A stretch of 64,000 nt of DNA from Gemmobacter serpentinus (GTDB lineage: Bacteria; Pseudomonadota; Alphaproteobacteria; Rhodobacterales; Rhodobacteraceae), in assembly GCF_008973825.1 (NCBI RefSeq), contig NZ_WCHR01000017.1, forward strand, positions 124,001-188,000. The letters run 5' to 3'. A model generated the notes under the pieces. It searched no databases, was not told where the DNA came from, and saw nothing but the letters and a program-made list of their open reading frames with translations. Both the position numbers and the translations under genes were made by a program. Below, in pieces: positions 47,559 through 55,100 of this stretch; positions within the stretch are counted from its first letter, which is position 1, and each line of letters opens with the position of its first letter.

Positions 47559-50311
47559 GCCGCAACATGGCCGCGTTCCTGCCCGCCGCCCGCGCGCTTT
47601 GGCGTCCGCTTTGCCTTGTGCTTGCCCTTGGCCTGTCCTTGGGCGGGCAGGGCGCGGGGCCTGCGCTGGCGCAGGCGACATCACCCGTCGAGGCACCCGC
47701 CCAGCCTCAGGCTGACAAGCCGCCCGCTGACAGGCCTCCAGTTGCCGATGCGCCCCTTGGCGGAGCCACCATCACCCCGAACGGGGCGACGGCGCGGCCC
47801 GGAACCGGCGATACTGGGGGTGTGGCGGCGACTGGGGCGGGCGCAACGGGGGGCGGGCTGACAAAAAGCCATACCACCCCCTCGCGCAGCACCACCAAAT
47901 CCATCTCGGTCACACCGGCGAGCGGGGATGGGCCCGATTACGCGGCCTGGGAAGCATTGGCCACGCGGGCCGAACGCACGATCACCGAAGGCCAGGCCTC
48001 CAATAGCGGGCTGGAACTGCTGCGTGGCCAGCTGGTCGACTGGCGATCGAAGCTGCAGGCGGCGCAAAGCACCAATGCCAGCCGGATTCAAAGCCTGCGG
48101 GATCAGATCACCGCACTTGGTGCCGCGCCGACCGACGGCACCGAAGAAGCACCCGAGATTGCCGATCGCCGCAAGCAGTTGAACGACCAGCTGCAAAAGG
48201 CCGAGGCACCGGGCAAGGCGGCTGATGAGGGCTATCGCCGCGCGGCGGGCCTGATTTCCGAGATCGACAAGGAAATGCGCGAACGTCAGACCGCGCAATT
48301 GCTGAAACTCTGGCCGACACCTGCCAACCCCGCCAACTGGGGCGAGGCCGCAACGGCGGTCGGCAACAGCTCGCGTGCGCTTTGGGTCGAGGTTGCGACC
48401 AATTGGCGCTCCGAGGCGCGGCGGACAAAATTCTTCGACGTTCTGCCCGGCGCGATCATCATGGTGCTGATCGCGCTGGTGCTGATCTTTCGGGGACGGC
48501 GCTGGATCGAGACCTTTTCCAACTGGCTGAACCGGGGCGCAGATGCGGCGCGCTGGCGCAGGGTCTGGTCCTTTGTCGCGTCCCTTGGCCAGATCGTGGT
48601 GCCGACGGCGGGGGTGCTGCTGATTTCGGTCGCGCTGCGTATCACCGAACTGCCGGGCTGGCTTGGCATTCAGGTGCTGACATCGCTTTTCCCGGCCGGA
48701 TTCGCGCTGTTCATGGCCTATTGGCTGGGCGGGCGCATCTTCCCCAAGGGTGACGAGAATGCCGGGCCATTGGGGCTGCCTGAGCAGGTGCGCAGCGAGG
48801 CGCGCTTTCTGGTTACCTTGATCGGGTTGACCCAAGGCGCGGAGGTGGTGCGCGAGGCGTTGTTCCCGGTGCGTCTGGTGGCCGAAGCCGCGGTGCCGGT
48901 GCTGGCGCTGATCAATATCCTGATCATGGCGCTGCTGCTCTGGCGGTTTGGCCACTTGATCAACCGCGCCTTCGCCCCCGGTGAGCCGCGCGGCGAGGCG
49001 GCGGGCTTTCGCGACGGGGTGATCCGCATCATCGGCAAGCTGCTGATCGCCATTGCGGTGGTCGGTCCGCTTTTGGGGGCGGTCGGCTATACCACCGCCG
49101 CGCAGGCGCTGATCTTCCCGGCCGGATCGTCGTTGATGCTGGTGGGCCTGCTGCTGGTATTGGTGCAGCTGATCAGCGACATCTGGCGCGCCGTGCTGGG
49201 CGAGGGGGCCGAGGAAGAGGGGCAGGGCCTTTTGCCGGTCCTGGCGGGGTTCCTGCTGACGCTGGCCTCGCTGCCCCTGTTCGCGTTGCTCTGGGGCGCG
49301 CGGGTCGAGGATCTGGGCGAGCTGTGGAACCGATTTACCGAAGGGTTCATGCTGGGGGAAACCCGCATCTCGCCCTCCAACTTTCTGTATTTCCTGATCC
49401 TGTTCATTCTGGGCTATGGGGCGACACGGCTGTTCCAGGGGGCGCTGCGCAGCTCCATCCTGCCCAAAACCCGGCTGGATCAGGGCGGGCGCAATGCCAT
49501 CGTCTCCGGCACCGGCTATGTCGGGATCTTCCTGGCGGTCATCGTCGCGGTCTCGGCGGCAGGGATCAACCTTTCGGGCCTTGCCATCGTCGCCTCGGCG
49601 CTGACGGTCGGCATCGGTTTCGGTCTGCAGAACATCGTGCAGAACTTTGTCTCGGGTATCATCCTGCTGATCGAGCGCCCGGTGTCCGAGGGCGACTGGA
49701 TCGAGGTCGGCAATGTCTCGGGCATCGTGCAGTCGATCTCGGTGCGCTCCACCCGGATCCAGACCTTTGACCGCTCTGACATCATCGTGCCCAATGGCGA
49801 TCTGGTCAGCCAGCGCGTCACCAACTGGACGCGGTTCAGCCTGACTGGGCGGGTCGTGGTGCCGATCTCGGTGAAATTCGGGCAGGATACCCGCAAGGTG
49901 ACCGAGATCCTGCGCGAGATTGCCGAGGCGCAGCCGCTGGCGCTGCTCAACCCGATGCCAAGCGTCTACCTGGTCGGCATGGCGGCGGATTCGCTCAATT
50001 TCGAGATCCGCATGTTGATCCGCGATGTGAATTTCGCGGCGCAGGTGCGCAGCGAGGTCAATCACCGCGTGGTGGAACGCTTCATCGCCGAGGGGATCTT
50101 GTTGAGCGGCACGCCCAGTTCCTCGCCCAGCCGGGTCGAGGATGTGGCAACCGTGCTGGAGGCGATGCGCCTGGCCTCGCCCGATGAGCTGGCGCGGATG
50201 GCCCCTGCACGCGAAAGCAAATCCAGCGATCCCGCCGAGCCCACCGACAGCCCAGCCCCGAGCCGCCCCACCGAACCCGGTGACCCTCTGGATGATGAGA
50301 CCGAACGATGA
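47555..50311 (+). CDS. Large MscS-family mechanosensitive channel (DUF3772-MscS)
   Basis: 918-residue inner-membrane channel. Signal/anchor (PLCLVLALGLSLGGQGAGPA), a Thr/Pro/Ala-rich low-complexity linker to about residue 130, a periplasmic coiled-coil region typical of DUF3772 (AAWEALATRAERTITEGQAS), about ten helices, then the MscS pore and beta domain: ALTVGIGFGLQNIVQNFVSG (pore helix 3) and RPVSEGDWIEVGNVSGIVQS. The C-terminus is Pro/Ser/Asp rich. It starts inside the cysK stop and overlaps alaX by 4 nt, so cysK-mscS-alaX looks like one operon. Confidence 0.92.
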   Translation: MSRNMAAFLPAARALWRPLCLVLALGLSLGGQGAGPALAQATSPVEAPAQPQADKPPADRPPVADAPLGGATITPNGATARPGTGDTGGVAATGAGATGGGLTKSHTTPSRSTTKSISVTPASGDGPDYAAWEALATRAERTITEGQASNSGLELLRGQLVDWRSKLQAAQSTNASRIQSLRDQITALGAAPTDGTEEAPEIADRRKQLNDQLQKAEAPGKAADEGYRRAAGLISEIDKEMRERQTAQLLKLWPTPANPANWGEAATAVGNSSRALWVEVATNWRSEARRTKFFDVLPGAIIMVLIALVLIFRGRRWIETFSNWLNRGADAARWRRVWSFVASLGQIVVPTAGVLLISVALRITELPGWLGIQVLTSLFPAGFALFMAYWLGGRIFPKGDENAGPLGLPEQVRSEARFLVTLIGLTQGAEVVREALFPVRLVAEAAVPVLALINILIMALLLWRFGHLINRAFAPGEPRGEAAGFRDGVIRIIGKLLIAIAVVGPLLGAVGYTTAAQALIFPAGSSLMLVGLLLVLVQLISDIWRAVLGEGAEEEGQGLLPVLAGFLLTLASLPLFALLWGARVEDLGELWNRFTEGFMLGETRISPSNFLYFLILFILGYGATRLFQGALRSSILPKTRLDQGGRNAIVSGTGYVGIFLAVIVAVSAAGINLSGLAIVASALTVGIGFGLQNIVQNFVSGIILLIERPVSEGDWIEVGNVSGIVQSISVRSTRIQTFDRSDIIVPNGDLVSQRVTNWTRFSLTGRVVVPISVKFGQDTRKVTEILREIAEAQPLALLNPMPSVYLVGMAADSLNFEIRMLIRDVNFAAQVRSEVNHRVVERFIAEGILLSGTPSSSPSRVEDVATVLEAMRLASPDELARMAPARESKSSDPAEPTDSPAPSRPTEPGDPLDDETER

Positions 50312-51039
50312 CCGATGCACCTTTGCGCCAGCTGTTCCGCGAGGATGCCTATACGCGCAGCGCCCCGGCGCAAGTGCTGGGCCATACGCCCGAGGGGGGG
50401 CTGTTGCTGGATGCTACTCTGTTCTACGCGACGGCGGGTGGCCAGCCTGGTGACAGCGGCCGCCTGGAATGGGCGGGCGGGGTGATCGACATTGCCACCG
50501 CCGTGAAGGCCGATGGGGGCCATATCGCCCTGGTGCCCTCGGAGCCGAAGGCGCTGCCGCCCATCGGCGCGCAGGTCACCCAGCATCTGGATTGGGAACG
50601 CCGTCACCGCCATATGCGGATGCACACCGCGCTGCATCTTCTGTCGGTGGTGATCCCGCTGCCGGTGACCGGCGGCCAGATCGGGGCGGAGCGTGGACGG
50701 CTTGATTTCGACATGCCGGAACCGCCCGGTGATATCGCCGCCTTGAATGCCGCCTTGCACAGTCTGATCGATCGCGATCTCGCGGTAAGCGATCTGTGGA
50801 TTTCCGAGGATGAACTGGCAGCCAATCCCGGCTTGGTGAAAACGCTGTCGGTGGCTCCGCCTGCGGGGCAAGGCCGCATCCGGCTGGTGCGGATTGGCGA
50901 TCCGGCGCATCCAATCGACCTGCAACCCTGCGGCGGCACGCATGTCGCCCGCACCGGCGAGATCGGTCATGTCGAGATCAGCAAGATCGAGAAGAAGGGC
51001 CGACAGAATCGTCGTGTCGTGCTCTCGCTCGTGGAGTGA
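50308..51039 (+). CDS. Alanyl-tRNA editing protein (AlaX family)
   Basis: 243-residue stand-alone editing domain that deacylates mischarged Ser/Gly-tRNA-Ala. Zinc-binding residues are visible: HxxxH in RMHTALHLLS and CxxxH in LQPCGGTHVARTGEIGHVEI. The N-terminal beta domain (DATLFYATAGGQPGDSGRLE) makes it the AlaX-M/L type. ATG overlaps the stop of the MscS-like gene. It is convergent with the XRE regulator, with palindromic sequence in between. Confidence 0.95.
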   Translation: MTDAPLRQLFREDAYTRSAPAQVLGHTPEGGLLLDATLFYATAGGQPGDSGRLEWAGGVIDIATAVKADGGHIALVPSEPKALPPIGAQVTQHLDWERRHRHMRMHTALHLLSVVIPLPVTGGQIGAERGRLDFDMPEPPGDIAALNAALHSLIDRDLAVSDLWISEDELAANPGLVKTLSVAPPAGQGRIRLVRIGDPAHPIDLQPCGGTHVARTGEIGHVEISKIEKKGRQNRRVVLSLVE

Positions 51040-51043
51040 TGAA

Positions 51044-51064
51044 TTTGCCTAAAATTTAGGCAAA
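51044..51064. repeat. AT-rich perfect inverted repeat between convergent genes
   Basis: Arms TTTGCCTAAA and TTTAGGCAAA around a single A, 4 nt after the alaX stop. Candidate transcript end for alaX, but no T tract follows. Confidence 0.75.
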
Positions 51065-51091
51065 ATGCGATGTGCAACCGTTTTCAAACGG

Positions 51092-51111
51092 GTGACGCGC
51101 TTTCGCGTCAC
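51092..51111. promoter_or_regulatory. TGACGC/GCGTCA inverted repeat, site 1
   Basis: GTGACGCG - CTTT - CGCGTCAC, a perfect inverted repeat 40 nt beyond the 3' end of the XRE regulator gene. It shares half-site TGACGC with sites at 51122 and 52058. Confidence 0.5.
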
Positions 51112-51121
51112 ATAGGGCAGA

Positions 51122-51139
51122 TGACGCGCATTGGCGTCA
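51122..51139. promoter_or_regulatory. TGACGC/GCGTCA inverted repeat, site 2
   Basis: TGACGC - GCATTG - GCGTCA, 11 nt from the XRE stop codon and 10 nt from site 1. Confidence 0.5.
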
Positions 51140-51150
51140 GCCCGAAAAGC

Positions 51151-51951
51151 TCACAGCCCGTCCGGGATCCGCGCGAGTGCCCGCTGCACCAATGGCGGTG
51201 CGGCGGACATATCGCGCAGGGTTTCCTCGCGCACGACGCTGCGCCAATGGGCCGGGTCGTTGGGCAGCCGCTCCAGCACCGCCGCCGTCATGCGGTTCAT
51301 CCCATCCATCCGCCGCCGCACCAGCAGCGAGAATCCCGGATAGAATCGCATATTTCCCTCCAGCCCGAATTCAAAAAAGTTGATATTCGACTGGTTCTGC
51401 CGATCCTGACAATAAATTGACACCCCGTCGACATGCTGGCGCACCAGGCCGAAATAGGGCAGGCGCGGAAAGCGCCGCGCATTGGGGTTTTCCTGCTTGG
51501 CCAGCAGGTTTTCCTCAAAGCCCTTGAACAGCGTGACCTCGCCCTGTGTGCGGATCAGCGCAAGGTTCGTGACTATTTTTCCCTGAAACATGAATGACTT
51601 GCGCCAGAATCGATACATGGCGTCCGGCAGGATATCCGCATCGACCGGCCGGGTGCGCCCAATCAAGAGCTTGTCCCGCAATTCCATCAGGACCGGGTCG
51701 GGCAGGGTGCGGTTCAACTCGTCCAGCGGCTCCAGCAGGATTCGGGCATCGACCCCGAAATGGCTGCAGATTTTTGCAAGGATGTCTGGACGCGGGAAGG
51801 ATTCTCCCGCCAGATAGCGATTGAACTGGGTGCGGTTGATGCCGATCTCGCGGCAGATCGTGGTCACCGAATGCCCCTGCTCGCAAAGCTGGCGCAGGTT
51901 CTGCCCGAAGATTGCCCGAATTTCGGTCGGGGACATGGCGGGGCGGTTCAT
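51151..51951 (-). CDS. XRE-family transcriptional regulator
   Basis: 266-residue DNA-binding protein. The N-terminal HTH_3 domain occupies about residues 10-65 (FGQNLRQLCEQGHSVTTICR, then GINRTQFNRYLAGESFPRPD). A C-terminal region of about 200 residues is of unknown fold (VTLFKGFEENLLAKQENPNA, then GLVRQHVDGVSIYCQDRQNQ) and may be a sensor domain. ATG candidates are 51951 (MNRPAMSPTEIR) and 51936 (MSPTEIR); no clear SD precedes either. Three TGACGC/GCGTCA inverted repeats flank the gene, one about 110 nt upstream of the start, suggesting autoregulation. Confidence 0.88.
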   Translation of the reverse strand: MNRPAMSPTEIRAIFGQNLRQLCEQGHSVTTICREIGINRTQFNRYLAGESFPRPDILAKICSHFGVDARILLEPLDELNRTLPDPVLMELRDKLLIGRTRPVDADILPDAMYRFWRKSFMFQGKIVTNLALIRTQGEVTLFKGFEENLLAKQENPNARRFPRLPYFGLVRQHVDGVSIYCQDRQNQSNINFFEFGLEGNMRFYPGFSLLVRRRMDGMNRMTAAVLERLPNDPAHWRSVVREETLRDMSAAPPLVQRALARIPDGL

Positions 51952-52057
51952 GGGCGGGTCCGGCGTTTGTGGCAATGTCTGTCGGATGTCGGCATTGTGG
52001 ACGCGGCCCCAAATCCGGTCGTTGAGACCTTGAAATGAGGTCGCCGCGACAAAGGGG

Positions 52058-52075
52058 TGACGCTAGTTAGCGTCA
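52058..52075. promoter_or_regulatory. TGACGC/GCGTCA inverted repeat, site 3 (XRE promoter region)
   Basis: TGACGCTA - GT - TAGCGTCA, an 18-bp perfect palindrome lying between the divergent XRE gene and the small ORF at 52229. It shares half-sites with sites 1 and 2. Most plausible as the autoregulatory operator; inference. Confidence 0.55.
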
Positions 52076-52228
52076 TGCTTGCTACAAAATCGTAGCCTTG
52101 TCCATTCCCTCTGATGCGGAAAAGCACATGCGATGTCGTTCGGCCTGTGCATAAATCGGAATTGGGCGCTGCTGACGCAGGAAAACAGGCTTGTTCAGGC
52201 AAGTGCCGCGAATGACAGGAGTAGTGAG

Positions 52229-52492
52229 ATGTTGGGCGTCGTGATCTGGAGCTGCCGTGAGACGGGGCGTGCGATCGTTTGGTGCGCCGATCATCGGGAT
52301 CTTGCGCATTATGACGGTGCCCCACGCGGGCTGACGCGGGTTTGCGTCGAAGCCGGCGATCTGGTGGAAGTGGCTTTGATGAGTGACAGCGCAATTCGCC
52401 GGTGTCGGAGCCTGAAAATGGTCGAACCCGGCTATTTTCCCGAGATTGCCAATGAACTGAAAGGCCGCACCCGCGCCATCGCCGCCGCGTGA
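52229..52492 (+). CDS. Small hypothetical protein (87 aa)
   Basis: 87-residue protein starting [20 protein letters not shown] with AGGAG 8 nt upstream; an in-frame extension to 52133 is less likely. The beta-rich pattern ([20 protein letters not shown], then [10 protein letters not shown]) resembles a small OB/SH3-like fold. I do not recognise the family with certainty. Divergent from the XRE gene and immediately upstream of tRNA-Ser. Confidence 0.7.
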   Translation: MLGVVIWSCRETGRAIVWCADHRDLAHYDGAPRGLTRVCVEAGDLVEVALMSDSAIRRCRSLKMVEPGYFPEIANELKGRTRAIAAA

Positions 52493-52570
52493 GGCAAGGT
52501 CCGAAATCCGTCCCTGGCGCGATCAACAAGCCCTTGCACCGGCTGACAGATCGCGCTAAACGGCGGGCAC

Positions 52571-52660
52571 GGACAGGTGGCCGAGTGGTCGAAGGCGCAC
52601 GCCTGGAAAGTGTGTAGGCGGGGAACCGTCTCGAGGGTTCGAATCCCTCTCTGTCCGCCA
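52571..52660 (+). tRNA. tRNA-Ser (GGA anticodon), attachment site of the downstream element
   Basis: Class II tRNA of 90 nt with encoded CCA. Acceptor GGACAGG pairs with TCTGTCC. The anticodon loop CTGGAAA within the CACGC/GTGTG stem gives anticodon GGA. It has a long variable arm and T-arm GAGGGTTCGAATCCCTC. An integrase gene begins 80 nt beyond its 3' end and points towards it, so the 3' half is the expected attachment core. Confidence 0.97.
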
Positions 52661-52706
52661 TTACCTTAAAATTTCTGTTGTCTGTCAGTCGCTTGCGAGG
52701 CGGTTT

Positions 52707-52731
52707 GTCAAACTATCTTAGAAGGTTTGAC
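52707..52731. promoter_or_regulatory. Inverted repeat between attachment site and integrase stop
   Basis: GTCAAAC and GTTTGAC arms (52707-52713, 52725-52731) separated by an AT-rich 11-nt spacer, just downstream of the integrase stop. Could be an integrase arm-type site or an int terminator; undecided. Confidence 0.35.
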
Positions 52732-52740
52732 AGTTGATAG

Positions 52741-53766
52741 TCACCCTTCTTTACGTTCGAGCGCAAGCATTCCCTGCGCAGCGAGTTCTTTCCGGCCTGC
52801 CGCAACCGTGTAACGGGTCACTTCGGCAAGCGACTTATGGCCCGAGATAGCCATAATCTGGTGCGGGGTGCATCCGGCTTCTGCCAGTCGGCGGCAGGTG
52901 GCCTTGCGCAGCCCATGCGGCGAAAGCCCATCGGGCAAGCCCGCTTCGCGCACCATATCCCTAAACCAGTTCGTAAAGCCTGCCGGGGAAAACGGCCTGC
53001 CCTGAGCGGTCATCAGGAAGCTGAGATTGTCGAGCGGCAGCGCGTCAAGGATCGCCCGCAACTCGCTATGCAACGGAATATGCACGTCCTGCTTGGTCTT
53101 CTGTTGCGTGATGGAAAGGATTCCGCTGCGGACGTGCTGCCGCCCCATCCGCACCACGTCACTGCGGCGCTGGCCCGTGTAGAGCAAAAGCGCCAGTGCG
53201 AGGTGCGCACGGCTGCCGGGTTTGTGATGCGCTTCGAAGGCCGCGATGTGGTCCTCTTCCCAAGTCAGGAAGCCTTCGGATTTGTTGCGCACCTTGCGGA
53301 CGCCTTGGGTCGGATCATCGCGCCGCCAGCCACTTTCGACAGCATGGCGCATCAAGAGATGGATCATCCGCAGCATGTTGTTCGCGGCTGCGGGCGTGTC
53401 TGACTTCTTAGCGACGATCTTCTGGACGTGTTCGCGCTGCATCTCTTTCACAAGGCGGTGCCCGTGATCGGCCCGGAAGCGTTCGATGATGCCCCGGTAT
53501 GTCGCCTTTGTGGAATCGCTCAGCCCCTTGAAGTCGCTGGTCTTGTAGAAGCTGACGACAAGCGCAGAGATGCTGCCCTGCACTGTCAGAGTCTTTCCGA
53601 CTTCGACCTTCTCGCCATTCGCGGCCTTCTCATAGGCAGCCATGAATTCGGGGGTCCAAGGCAGGCCCGGCAGCGCCAGGCGGGGGAAACCCGGTCGGCG
53701 GTAATACCAGCGCGCATTTCCGTATCTGTCTTCGAATCCTTGGCAGTATTTGGGTGGTTTATTCAT
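52741..53766 (-). CDS. int: Tyrosine-type site-specific integrase
   Basis: 341-residue phage-type integrase. N-terminal SAM-like/arm-binding domain (about residues 60-150; FYKTSDFKGLSDSTKATYRG), then the catalytic domain with the full set of residues: Arg in LLLYTGQRRSDVV, Lys in TQQKTKQDVHI, HxxR in LSPHGLRKATCRR, His in ISGHKSLAEV and nucleophile Tyr in VTRYTVAAGR. ATG at 53766 (MNKPPKYCQGFEDRYG) lies 5 nt after the excisionase stop. It catalyses recombination at the tRNA-Ser 3' end. Confidence 0.95.
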   Translation of the reverse strand: MNKPPKYCQGFEDRYGNARWYYRRPGFPRLALPGLPWTPEFMAAYEKAANGEKVEVGKTLTVQGSISALVVSFYKTSDFKGLSDSTKATYRGIIERFRADHGHRLVKEMQREHVQKIVAKKSDTPAAANNMLRMIHLLMRHAVESGWRRDDPTQGVRKVRNKSEGFLTWEEDHIAAFEAHHKPGSRAHLALALLLYTGQRRSDVVRMGRQHVRSGILSITQQKTKQDVHIPLHSELRAILDALPLDNLSFLMTAQGRPFSPAGFTNWFRDMVREAGLPDGLSPHGLRKATCRRLAEAGCTPHQIMAISGHKSLAEVTRYTVAAGRKELAAQGMLALERKEG

Positions 53767-53771
53767 GAGTT

Positions 53772-54029
53772 TCACATGTCGCTCCAACTGTCTGTTGCAC
53801 TGTCAGAGCCGGAATCGTCACCCGGAAGCCTATCGAATGCCAAGTCCAAAGCGCGCACGTCCCAGATTTTACGGGTCCCAACGCGCTTGGGGCTGGGCAT
53901 CTCGCCAGCGATCACCATCTTGTCAAAGGTCGTGGGGCTGATGCCGATGTAGTCCGCCGCCTCCACACGCGACAGCCCCCGCCGAGTCGGCGGTGCAATC
54001 GGTGTGAAGGGGCGAACTTGCGTTTGCAT
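53772..54029 (-). CDS. AlpA-like/HTH_17 excisionase or regulator
   Basis: 85-residue protein with a MerR-superfamily winged helix of the AlpA/excisionase type (RRGLSRVEAADYIGISPTTF, then DKMVIAGEMPSPKRVGTRKI and WDVRALDLAFD). The C-terminus is Ser/Asp-rich. Start at 54029 (MQTQVRPFTPIAPPT). It is directly upstream of int with a 5-nt gap. AlpA-type proteins act as excision directionality factors and int activators; in PICIs they are a hallmark regulator. Confidence 0.85.
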   Translation of the reverse strand: MQTQVRPFTPIAPPTRRGLSRVEAADYIGISPTTFDKMVIAGEMPSPKRVGTRKIWDVRALDLAFDRLPGDDSGSDSATDSWSDM

Positions 54030-54033
54030 CGGT

Positions 54034-54222
54034 TCAGATAACGCCGTTCTTTGCGGCTTCAGCAGCTTCCGCCGCCTTGACCTCGGCAGCAGTGGCGGGC
54101 CGGGCTGCGCCCAGCTTGTCGAACTGCTTGGCCTGCACCGGGGTGGCGTCAAACACCGCTTTAGCCGGAACAATCACGTCCTCGGGCATGAGGATCTGAT
54201 GCTTTGCGTAGAGTTTTGTCAT
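54034..54222 (-). CDS. Small head-region protein A (62 aa)
   Basis: 62-residue protein starting MTKLYAKHQILMPEDVIVPA and ending in an Ala/Glu-rich tail. It aligns with the N-terminal 45 residues of the next gene upstream (54219-54551): both show L-x-A-x-H-x-IL-x-P-x-DV and a later F-(D/E)-AT-x2-QA-x-Q...AAR. It lacks that protein's C-terminal domain. ATGA overlap with its neighbour shows it belongs to the head operon. Function unknown; probably a minor capsid or connector accessory. Confidence 0.75.
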   Translation of the reverse strand: MTKLYAKHQILMPEDVIVPAKAVFDATPVQAKQFDKLGAARPATAAEVKAAEAAEAAKNGVI

Positions 54223-54551
54223 CTCTGTGAATCCTTGAAGAGTCCGACTTGGACCTTGTGTGTTGAGGTTGGCGCAGTTGCCGCCACGATCCCGATGGAA
54301 GGCGTAGCGGTCGCTTCCGCGACCACGCCCCCGGCGCGAACATTCCAGAAAGCTGGCGTTCCCGCGTCGAGGGCGATTTCAAGTGCCTTCGGCAGCTTGG
54401 CAATCTTTAGATCCGACAGCTTCACCTCACGGGCAGCCTTCAGCCCGATAAGCTGAGCCGCTTGCTGTGCCGTGGCTTCGAAGGACTGGCCGCGCGTGAT
54501 AACAACATCGCCCGGCAGCAGGATCGTATGGAAGGCAAGCAGCCTGGGCAT
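54219..54551 (-). CDS. Head-region protein B (110 aa), apparent chimera
   Basis: 110 residues. The N-terminal half (MPRLLAFHTILLPGDVVITR) matches the 62-aa protein encoded just downstream. The C-terminal half (IAKLPKALEIALDAGTPAFW, then ATPSIGIVAATAPTSTHKVQ) follows the pattern of the DUF2190 capsid-decoration protein encoded just upstream (FDLPKVSANTFALGAAVYWD, then NTKLGVAVAAAAASTATVTV). It thus looks like a fusion of its two neighbours. Probably capsid-associated. 3 nt separate it from the DUF2190 gene. Confidence 0.75.
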   Translation of the reverse strand: MPRLLAFHTILLPGDVVITRGQSFEATAQQAAQLIGLKAAREVKLSDLKIAKLPKALEIALDAGTPAFWNVRAGGVVAEATATPSIGIVAATAPTSTHKVQVGLFKDSQR

Positions 54552-54554
54552 GGG

Positions 54555-54881
54555 TCAGAAGCCCGACAGGCGGACGGTTACGGTTGCGGTCGAGGCGGCA
54601 GCCGCAGCAACGGCCACGCCCAGTTTGGTGTTGCTGGTGGCGGTGCTGGTCGCCAGTTCGGCGGTAGCATCCCAGTAGACGGCGGCACCAAGGGCGAAGG
54701 TATTGGCAGAGACCTTGGGCAGATCGAACACGCCCACGGTTGCCACATCGACGGCGGCACCACTGGCAGCATCACCGGACGCGATGCCGACGATTGCACC
54801 AGCGATCACAGGAAAGCCGGAAGCGACAGCAGCCGGGGCCGGAATGGTGATCGTGTCACCGCGTTGAGCAAATTTCTTCAT
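54555..54881 (-). CDS. DUF2190 capsid cement/decoration protein
   Basis: 108-residue DUF2190 protein, a family of capsid decoration (cement) proteins located next to major capsid genes. Start MKKFAQRGDTITIPAPAAVA; core PVIAGAIVGIASGDAASGAA and GVFDLPKVSANTFALGAAVY; C-terminal beta strand VTVRLSGF. It sits 3 nt after the head-tail joining gene. Expected to trimerise on the capsid exterior. Confidence 0.88.
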   Translation of the reverse strand: MKKFAQRGDTITIPAPAAVASGFPVIAGAIVGIASGDAASGAAVDVATVGVFDLPKVSANTFALGAAVYWDATAELATSTATSNTKLGVAVAAAAASTATVTVRLSGF

Positions 54882-54884
54882 GAT

Positions 54885-55100
54885 TTACAGTCCCTTGCTG
54901 GATTGCAGGCGGATCAGCGCATTGCGCCCCCGCTGAAGGTTGAAGATTTCGGAGTCGATCGCGGCAATTGCCCGCTCGATCTCGGATTGGCTGCGATAGG
55001 TCACAGACTCGCCGTTGCTATCGGTGAAGGTGCGGACGCCCGAGAACCGGGCATCCTGTAGCTTTTCGCGGTGTTCCCGCAGGCTTTGCACGCTGGACAT
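54885..55100 (-). CDS. Phage head-tail joining protein (gpW-like)
   Basis: 71-residue helical/beta protein: LREHREKLQDARFSGVRTFT, then GESVTYRSQSEIERAIAAID and the coiled tail SEIFNLQRGRNALIRLQSSK. This is the gpW-like head-completion pattern. ATG at 55100 overlaps the capsid stop (TAATG). It would plug the portal and offer the docking surface for a tail, which matters here because the element itself shows no tail genes. Confidence 0.8.
   Translation of the reverse strand: MSSVQSLREHREKLQDARFSGVRTFTDSNGESVTYRSQSEIERAIAAIDSEIFNLQRGRNALIRLQSSKGL

Noticed and set aside
47681-50320. 879-codon minus-strand open frame
   Set aside because: Antisense of the MscS-family channel gene; Gln/Arg/His-rich without domains.
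54034-55100. Tail genes hidden among the small genes next to the integrase
   Set aside because: All four are head-type or head-accessory proteins by sequence pattern and size; none has tail-tube, tape-measure or baseplate features.
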